From an uncultured Bacteroidota bacterium (lineage in GTDB: Bacteria; Bacteroidota; Bacteroidia; Bacteroidales; P3), in the NCBI GenBank assembly GCA_902777005.1, contig CACYSB010000002.1, forward strand, positions 86,202 to 150,201: a DNA stretch of 64,000 bases, given 5' to 3'. Shown here in pieces: positions 52,601-61,600 of the stretch. The notes beneath the pieces were generated by a model. That model was not told where the DNA came from. It made no database searches and was given only the letters and a program-made list of their open reading frames with translations. Within the stretch, counting starts at the first letter, position 1; each line of letters opens with the position of its first letter. Made by a program: the position numbers and the translations under genes.

Positions 52601-55600
52601 ACTTGTGAGCACCACCAGCGTCAACGTGACCTGGAACGACGAGAACGGTGCCGCGAGTTACTACATCATGATGGGTGATGAGATGCTTGGTGAAGAGACC
52701 GAGCCCGCCGTCATCATCAATGAGCAGACTGCCACCATCACCGGCCTGACGGCAGAGACCAACTATGCCGCCGGTGCCTTCCAGGTGTTTGCCAACTGTG
52801 GCGAACTGGACGGCGTTTCCGCCGGTGCCGACGTGCCCGCCTTCTTCACCGGCTACTGTGTGCCCAACCCGACCTCGAGAGACGGTAAGGGTATCACCAG
52901 CGTGGTGTTCGGCTCTGGCGACGAGGTTGTGAACAATGTCGACGAGACCAACGGTCTGCCCGCCGAAGCGCCCTTCTATGGCAACTACAGCGATATGATT
53001 GGCGCCATGCCTGCCGGTTTGGAGTCCACCATCGCCATCACCTATGCTACCGGTACTGGCACTGTCTACAGCTACGGTACCATCATCTGGGTTGACTGGA
53101 ACAACAACCTGACCTTCGAAGATGATGAGATTGTATACACAGGTACGAGCGCACAGGGCTCTGGCGGTACTCCGCAGGTCCTTGAGGCTTCGTTTGTCGT
53201 GCCTGCCACGCAGGAGCTCGGCGACTACCGCATGCGTATTGCCGGTGCTGATAGCTATTTCGACAACTACATCAATGGTAATGCCACTGGCAACCACAGC
53301 GCCTGCTTCACTTCCTCCTATTCTGTGTGCCACGACTACACCCTGCGTGTTACCGAGGCTCCCTCATGTCTGCCTGCAGCTGACGTGACTGTTAGTAACA
53401 TCGGCACTACCACCGCCGACCTCACTTGGGTCAACAACAACGGTGCCGACGCTACCTATACCGTCAAGAACGGTGATGAGGTGCTGACGACCGAGGCTGT
53501 CGACGGCTACCAGCTCACTGGTCTGACTCCCGCCCATAACTACGCTGCCGGTACCTTCACCGTCATCGCCAACTGCGACGAGACGGCCGTTGTCAACGTG
53601 CCCGCCTTCACTACTGAGTGCGATGTGATTGCCAGCATGCCGTGGACCGAGAACTTCGAGGGCTTTGGTGCCAACACTGTGGCCCAGTGCTGGGACAACA
53701 GCGCATCGACCACTTCTTCGCTTAACAGCAATCCTCACTATGTATGGGGTGTGTACAGCAATGGTGGCAACCAGATGATTCGCATGAATAACTATTATGT
53801 ACAAAATGGTACTGCCCTTATCAACACTCCTGCCATCACTATCCCTGCAGAGGGTACATACGAACTCACCTTCGAATATGCCCACAATGCAAGTTGTGGT
53901 GACTTCAACGTCAATGTTTCGACCGACGGCGGTGAGACGTTTGAGACTATCGGTACTTACAGCAAGGGTTCCGGTTCTTCGTATACCGAACCCGGTGAGT
54001 TTACCGAGACCACCATCTCTCTCTCCGACTATGCCGGACAGACTGTCATCCTGCAGTTCTTCGCCAATGCAAACTATGGCAACGGCGCCATCTTCGTGGA
54101 CAATATCAAGATTGATGTTCCTCCCACCTGTGTGAAGCCGACCGATTTTGTTGCCACGCTTGTCCCCGGTGACGGCAGCCAGGCTATCCTCGAATGGACC
54201 GAGAATGGCGATGCCACCGCATGGCAGATCTGCCTCAACGGTGACGAGGACAACCTCATTGATGTTACCGAGAACCCCTACACTCTCGAGAACCTCACCG
54301 CTGAAGAGGTCTACACCGCCAAGGTGCGCGCCAACTGCGGTGACAACGGCACGAGCGACTGGAGCAACGAGGTGACCTTCACCCCGACTAATGCCCTCTT
54401 GATTACCGTTAACGAGGGCACCGCAACTAACGATAAGGTGCCTGTGTACGGTAACTGGTGTGACAACTACTCGAGAAGCCAGTTCATTATTCCCGCTTCG
54501 GACCTTGCTGAAATGCAGTGGGGCAACGTCAACAAGATGACCTTCTACTCCAGCGATGCTTCTAAGCAATGGGGTGCCGCCCAGTTCACAGTCTATGTGA
54601 CTGAGACTACCGAGACTACCATTTCGGCCCTTGCCGACTGGGATGCTATGGAATCGGTATATGAGGGCAGCCTCTCCATCAGCGATAATGTTATGGAGAT
54701 TACCTTCGCCGACGCATATCAGTACAAGGGTGGCAACCTGATGATAGGTGTAAACCAGACTGTAAGTGGCACCTATTCGAGTTGCAATTGGTATGGTGTT
54801 GCTGCCGACGGCGCCTCCATGGGCGGCTACGGTACAAGCATCAGCCAGCAGAACTTCCTGCCAAAGATGACCTTTGCCTACTTGCCTGGCGAAGCTCCCA
54901 CTTGCTACAAGCCGACGGCTGTCGATGCCACGGAGATTACCGCCGAGAGCGCTATCATCACCTGGACACGTGATGAGCGCAACGCCGAGGGTGAGACCTA
55001 CAGCATCCTTGACGAGAACCACGAGCCCGTTGCCGAAGCCGAAGAGCTCACTGGCGACAACTTCCAGTTGACCGGCCTCGAGGCTGCCCACGAGTACACC
55101 TACTACGTGCTCACCAACTGCGCCAACGACGAAGAGGTTGACATGGTTGCTGTGACCTTCACCACTCTGGCTGACTGCCCGGCACCCACCGAGGTCGCCG
55201 TTGTTGAGAACAGCGTCAACGCCTACAATGCCACCATCTCTTGGACCGGCTATCCGGCCAACGAGAACGGCTACCTTGTCAGCTACAGAACGGCTGCCTA
55301 CTTCGACGGCGTCAGCGAGCAGTTTGCTGGCTCTTCCGCCCCCACGGGCTGGACAATGTACACCGGCCTGCTGAGCAACGTTATGAGCGGTACTGCACTG
55401 ACAACAAACTCATATGCATGGTCCTTCGGTACTAACAATAATGTCTTCGACAGCCACGCCAGATGTAATATCTATGGTAACTATCAGAGATGGTTGGTCT
55501 CTCCTGCCATCGACGTTGCCGAGGGCTTTGTCCTGAACTTCGACTTGGCCCTGACTGTATATACGTCGAGCAGCAGCGCCAGTCCTGATGCCGGCGGTCA

Positions 55601-58600
55601 GCCTGACGACAAGTTTGTCGTGCTGGTCAGCGATGACGAAATGGCCACATGGACCATCCTGCGCCAGTGGGACAATGAGGGTTCGGAATATGTGTATGAC
55701 GAAATTCCGAATACCGGCGAAAATGTGAGCATTGACCTCTCCGACTTTGTCGGCCAGACTGTGAATATTGCCTTCTACGGCGAGTCCACCACAACTAACG
55801 GTGACAACAACATGCATATCGACAATGTGGCCGTCGGCTTTGATGTGGCTGCTGGCGACTGGGAGACTGTGAACACGGATGCTGAGGAAACCACGGTTGA
55901 ACTCACCAACCTCGAGCCCGAGACCTTGTATGAGGTCAAGGTGCAGGGTCTGTGCGCCGGCGACGCAGTGAGCGATGAGAGTGAAGTGATAACCTTCACC
56001 ACCACGCCCAGCTGCGTGCCTGTCACCGATGTCCAGGTCAACAATGTTACCTCCAACAGTGTTGATGTCAGCTGGACTGCCGGTCTTATAACCGACAACG
56101 CCTGGCAGATTGCTTACCGCGAGAACGGCACCAGCGATTGGACCGAGGCTGCGGTTTACGACAATCCCTTCCCGCTCACCGACCTGACCGCCAACACTGC
56201 CTATGAGTTGCGCGTGCGCACCTTCTGCAGCGCCGACGAGCAGAGCGACTGGAGCAACACTGTCTCCTTCACCACCGAGTGCGACGCCTTCGCTATCCCG
56301 TATGCTACGGGCTTCGAGAGCAGCGATCCCACTCTGAGCTGCTGGAGCATGGTTGATGTGGCCAGCAGCACTGGTTTTGCCAGCGATTGCTTCAAGTTTG
56401 CTTACAATACCAATCCTCCGCAGTACCTGATCTCGCCTGCGCTGACCGGCACCGAGAATGGCGTCCAGGTTGAGTTCGATTACAAAGCAGGTGGTAGCTA
56501 TGCAGAGAGCTTCATGGTTGGTTACTCGACCACTACCAGCGAGCCTGATGCCTTCACCTGGGGTGAGGAACTGACCGGTATCACCAGCACCACCTACCAG
56601 CGTTACTACGAGATTATCCCTGAGGCAGGTGTCAAGTACATCTGCATCAAGTACACCGCAAATGACATGCTTGCTCTCTACATCGACAACTTCGAGGTTA
56701 AGGAGATCGAGGAGTTCAACGTGAACGTTGCTGTCAGCACTGGCAGCGATGGTCCTCTGGGTACTGTCACCAGCGAGCCTACCGACCTCACCGGCCTGCA
56801 TTACAATGACGAGGTGACCCTCACCGCCGCCACCGACGTTGCGGGCTACGAATTCAAGGGCTGGTATAATAATGATGACGAAGGTGCCTTCATCACCGAT
56901 GAGAACCCCTACACCTTCAACGTCACCAGCGACCGCTACATCCTGGCTGCCTTCGGCCTGATGCAGTACACCGTCAGCGTGAGCGCCGACGATAACGGTA
57001 CTGCCTACATCATCGACCCGGAGACCAGTGAGCCTGTGACCAGCGTCACCGCCGACTACAACAGCGAACTGACACTCGTCGCCGAGGCCAACACCTGCTA
57101 CGAGTTTGTCAACTGGACTCTCAACGGCGATCCCGTGAGCACCGACGCTTCCTTCACCATCAATGTTCTCGACAACAACGCCTATGTGGCCAACTTCACC
57201 GAGAAGAGCTACACCGGCGAGGAGACCGTCACCGCTTGCGACAACTACGAGTGGAACGGCACCGTCTACGAGGAGAGCACCATTGTTGATGTCACCTTGC
57301 CGAGTGTCGAGGGTTGCGACAGTGTGGCTACACTGTACCTGACCATCAACAACAGCACCACTGGCATTGACGTGCAGACCGCTTGCGACAGCTACGAGTG
57401 GATTGACGGTGTGACCTACACCGAGAGCAACAACGAGGCTCAGTTCACACTGGAGGGCGGCAACGCCCACAGTTGCGACAGCTTGGTCACTCTGAACCTG
57501 ACCGTGAACTACAGCAGCACTGGCATTGACGAGCAGGTTGCCTGCGACAGCTACGAGTGGATGGACGGTGAGACCTACACCGAGAGCACCAACGAGGCTC
57601 AGTTCACACTGGAGGGTGCCAACGCCTACGGTTGCGACAGCTTGGTCACTCTGCACCTGACCGTCAACAACAGTACCACTGGCATTGACGAGCAGACCGC
57701 TTGCGACAGCTACACCTGGATTGACGGCATCGAGTACACCGCCAGCAACAACGAGGCCACCTTCACTCTGGAGAATGCCAACGTCTACGGTTGCGACAGC
57801 GTTGTCACTCTGAACCTGACCATCAACAACAGCACCACTGGCATTGACGTGCAGACCGCTTGCGACAGCTACGAGTGGATTGACGGTGAGACCTACACTG
57901 AGAACAACACCACGGCCCAGTACATTATGGAGAACGCCGCCGGTTGTGACAGTGTGATTACCCTGAACTTCACTGTGCGCCGCAGCACCAGCTACACCGA
58001 CATGCACATTGCCTGCGACGAGTTCGTTTGGAATGATGTGACCTATACCCAGAGCAACAACACGGCCACCTTCACCACCATCAACGCCGCCGGTTGCGAC
58101 AGCGTTGTCACCCTGAACCTGACTGTGAACTACAGCAGCGAAGGCGTGGTCGAGGAGACGGCCTGCAACAGCTTTGTATGGCATGGCACCAACTACACGG
58201 AATCCACTGAGGATACCTACGAGAGCGTGAATGCCGCCGGTTGCGACTCTGTGACGACCCTCTATCTTACCATCAACCACTGCGCCACCACCACGGTCAC
58301 CGCTTGCGACAGCTACATCTGGAGCATCACCGGCGATACCTACACGGAGAGCGACACGTATATAGAAGGTAATGATACCCTGATTCTGACCATCAACCAC
58401 AGCAACACCGGCATCGAGACCGTGACGGCCTGCGACCGCTACGACTGGTTCGAGCACACTAACCTCACCGTTAGCAGCAACGACCTGACGCACGAGTTCA
58501 CCAATGTCGAGGGTTGCGACAGTATCGTGACGCTGAACCTGACCGTCAACTACAGCAACACTGGCATCGATGAGCAGGTTGCTTGCGACAGCTACGAGTG

Positions 58601-61600
58601 GATTGACGGTGAGACCTACACCGCCAACAATACCGTGGCCCAGTACACACTGGAGAACGCCGCCGGTTGCGACAGCGTTGTCACACTGAACCTGACCATC
58701 AACTACAGCAACACTGGTGTTGACGAGCAGATTGCTTGCGACAGCTACGAGTGGATTGACGGTGTGACCTACACCGAGAGCAACAACGAGGCTACCTTCA
58801 CTCTGGAGAACGCCGCCGGTTGCGACAGCGTGGTTACCTTGAACCTGACCGTCAACTACAGCACCACTGGCATTGACGAGCAGATTGCTTGCGACAGCTA
58901 CGAGTGGATTGACGGCAATACCTACACTGAGAGCAACAACACGGCCACCTTCACTATGGAGAACGCCGCCGGTTGCGACAGTGTTGTCACTCTGAACCTG
59001 ACCGTGAACTACAGCACCACTGGCATTGACGAGCAGACCGCTTGCGACAGCTACACCTGGATTGACGGCATCGAGTACACCGCCAGCAACAACGAGGCTA
59101 CCTTCACTCTGGAGAACGCCGCCGGTTGCGACAGCGTGGTTACCCTGAACCTGACCGTCAACTACAGCAACACTGGCATTGACGAGCAGACCGCTTGCGA
59201 GAGCTTCACTTGGATTGACGGTATCGAGTACACCGAGAGCAACAACGAGGCTCAGTTCACTCTGACCAACGCCGCCGGTTGCGACAGCGTGGTTACCCTG
59301 AACCTGACTGTTAACTACAGCAACAGTGAGAATGTTGTTGTGACTATCAACGAGAACGAGCTGCCTTACACCTTCATGAACACTGTGTTCGAGGCACCTG
59401 TTGTGAACGAGCCTATCGAGGCTGGTGCCAACGTTGACGGCTGCGACAGCACTGTCTACTTCACTCTGATTGTCCACATGAATGGTCAGACCAACGCCTA
59501 CGACACCATCTGCGACAATGAGCTGCCTTACACCTGGAACAATGTCGAGTTTACCGAGGCTGGTATGCAGTCTGTAACACTCGAAGATATCTACGGTGCC
59601 GACAGCATTGTCAACATGTACCTGACTGTCAAGTTCGGCACTCACACCTCCGAGACCGTCGTTGCCTGCAACGAGTACATCTGGCGCGGTGAGACGTATA
59701 CCGAAAGCACCACTGATGTATATGAATACACCAATGCCGACGGTTGCGCCAGCGACTCCACGCTGAACCTGACCATCAACACCCCGGTCAACGTTGCCTA
59801 CACTGAGACAGCCTGCGAGGCCTACACTTGGAACGACAACGAGTACATCGTCAGCGGCGACTACACCTTCGCCCACAACGATGAAAACGGTTGCATCCAG
59901 GTCGACACCCTGCACCTGACCATCAACAACGCAGTCAACGTTGCCTACACTGAGGCAGCCTGCGAGGCCTACACCTGGAACAACACCGAGTACACCGAGA
60001 GCGGCGACTACACCTTCGTCCACACCGATGATAACGGCTGCACCCAGGTCGACACCCTGCACCTGACCATCAACAACGCAGTCAACGTTGCCTACATCGA
60101 GGCAGCCTGCGAGGCCTACACCTGGAACAACACCGAGTACACCGAGAGCGGCGACTACACCTTCGCCCACATCGATGATAACGGCTGCAATCAGGTCGAC
60201 ACTCTGCACCTGACCATCAACCACAGCAACACTGGTGTTGATGTGCAGACTGCTTGCGAGAGCTACACCTGGATTGACGGTGAGACCTACACCGAAAGCA
60301 ACAACACCGCTACCTTCGCTCTGACCAACGCCGCCGGTTGCGACAGCGTTGTCACCCTGAACCTGACGGTGAACTACAGCAACAGTGAGGAGGTCGTCAT
60401 GACCATCACCGAGAACCAGCTGCCCTACACCTTCATGAACATTGTGTTCGAGGCTGGCGTTGTGAACGAGCCTATCGCGGCCGGTACCAATGTTAACGGT
60501 TGCGACAGCACTGTCATCTTCACTCTGATTGTCAACATGAATGGTCAGACCAACGACTTCCGCACCATCTGCGACAATGAGCTGCCTTACACCTGGAACG
60601 GCGTCGAGTTTACCGAGGCTGGTATGCAGTCTGTAACACTCGAAGACATCTATGGTGCCGACAGCGTTGTCAACATGTACCTGACTGTCAACTTCGGCAC
60701 TCATACCACCGAGACCGTCGTTGCCTGCAACGAGTACATCTGGCGCGGTGAGACGTATACCGAAAGCGACACTTATGTATATGAATACACTAATGTCGAC
60801 GGTTGCGCCAGCGACTCTACTCTGAACCTGACCATCAACACTCCGGTCAACGAGTCCGAGACCGTTGAGGCCTGCGAGGCCTACACTTGGAACGACAACG
60901 AGTACACCGTCAGCGGCGACTACACCTTCGCCCACAACGATGAAAACGGTTGCATCCAGGTCGACACCTTGCACCTGACCATCAACAACCCGGTCAACGT
61001 TGCCTACACTGAGGAAGCTTGCGATGTCTACACTTGGAACAACACCGAGTACACCGTCAGTGGCGATTACACCTTCGTCCACGAGGACAACAACGGCTGC
61101 ACCCAGGTCGACACCCTGCACCTGACCATCAACAACTCTACCGAGTCTGTTGTTGAACTGACCATCAACGAGAACGAGCTGCCTTACACCTTCAACGGTG
61201 AGGTCTTCGAGGGCGCCGAGACCAGAGATGTGGTCATCAACAACATCGCCGGTTGCGACAGCACCATCCACTTCACCCTGAACGTGAACTGGAACTCTGA
61301 GAACACCGACGAGATGACCATCTGCGCTTCGCAGCTGCCTTACACCTGGAACGGTGTGGTCTTCGAGACCGCCGGTACCAAGCGTGCCGTTCTTGAGAGC
61401 GTCACCGGTGCCGACAGCGTGGTCATCATGACCCTCAACGTCTACCCGATAACCAACAGCGAGTTCAGCGCTACTGCTTGCGCAAGCTACACCTGGAACG
61501 ACACTCCGTATGCCGAGAGCGGTGACTACATTCAGAGCTTCACCGACCAGTATGGTTGCGACAGCGTCGTCACCCTGCACCTGACCATCAACAATGTTGC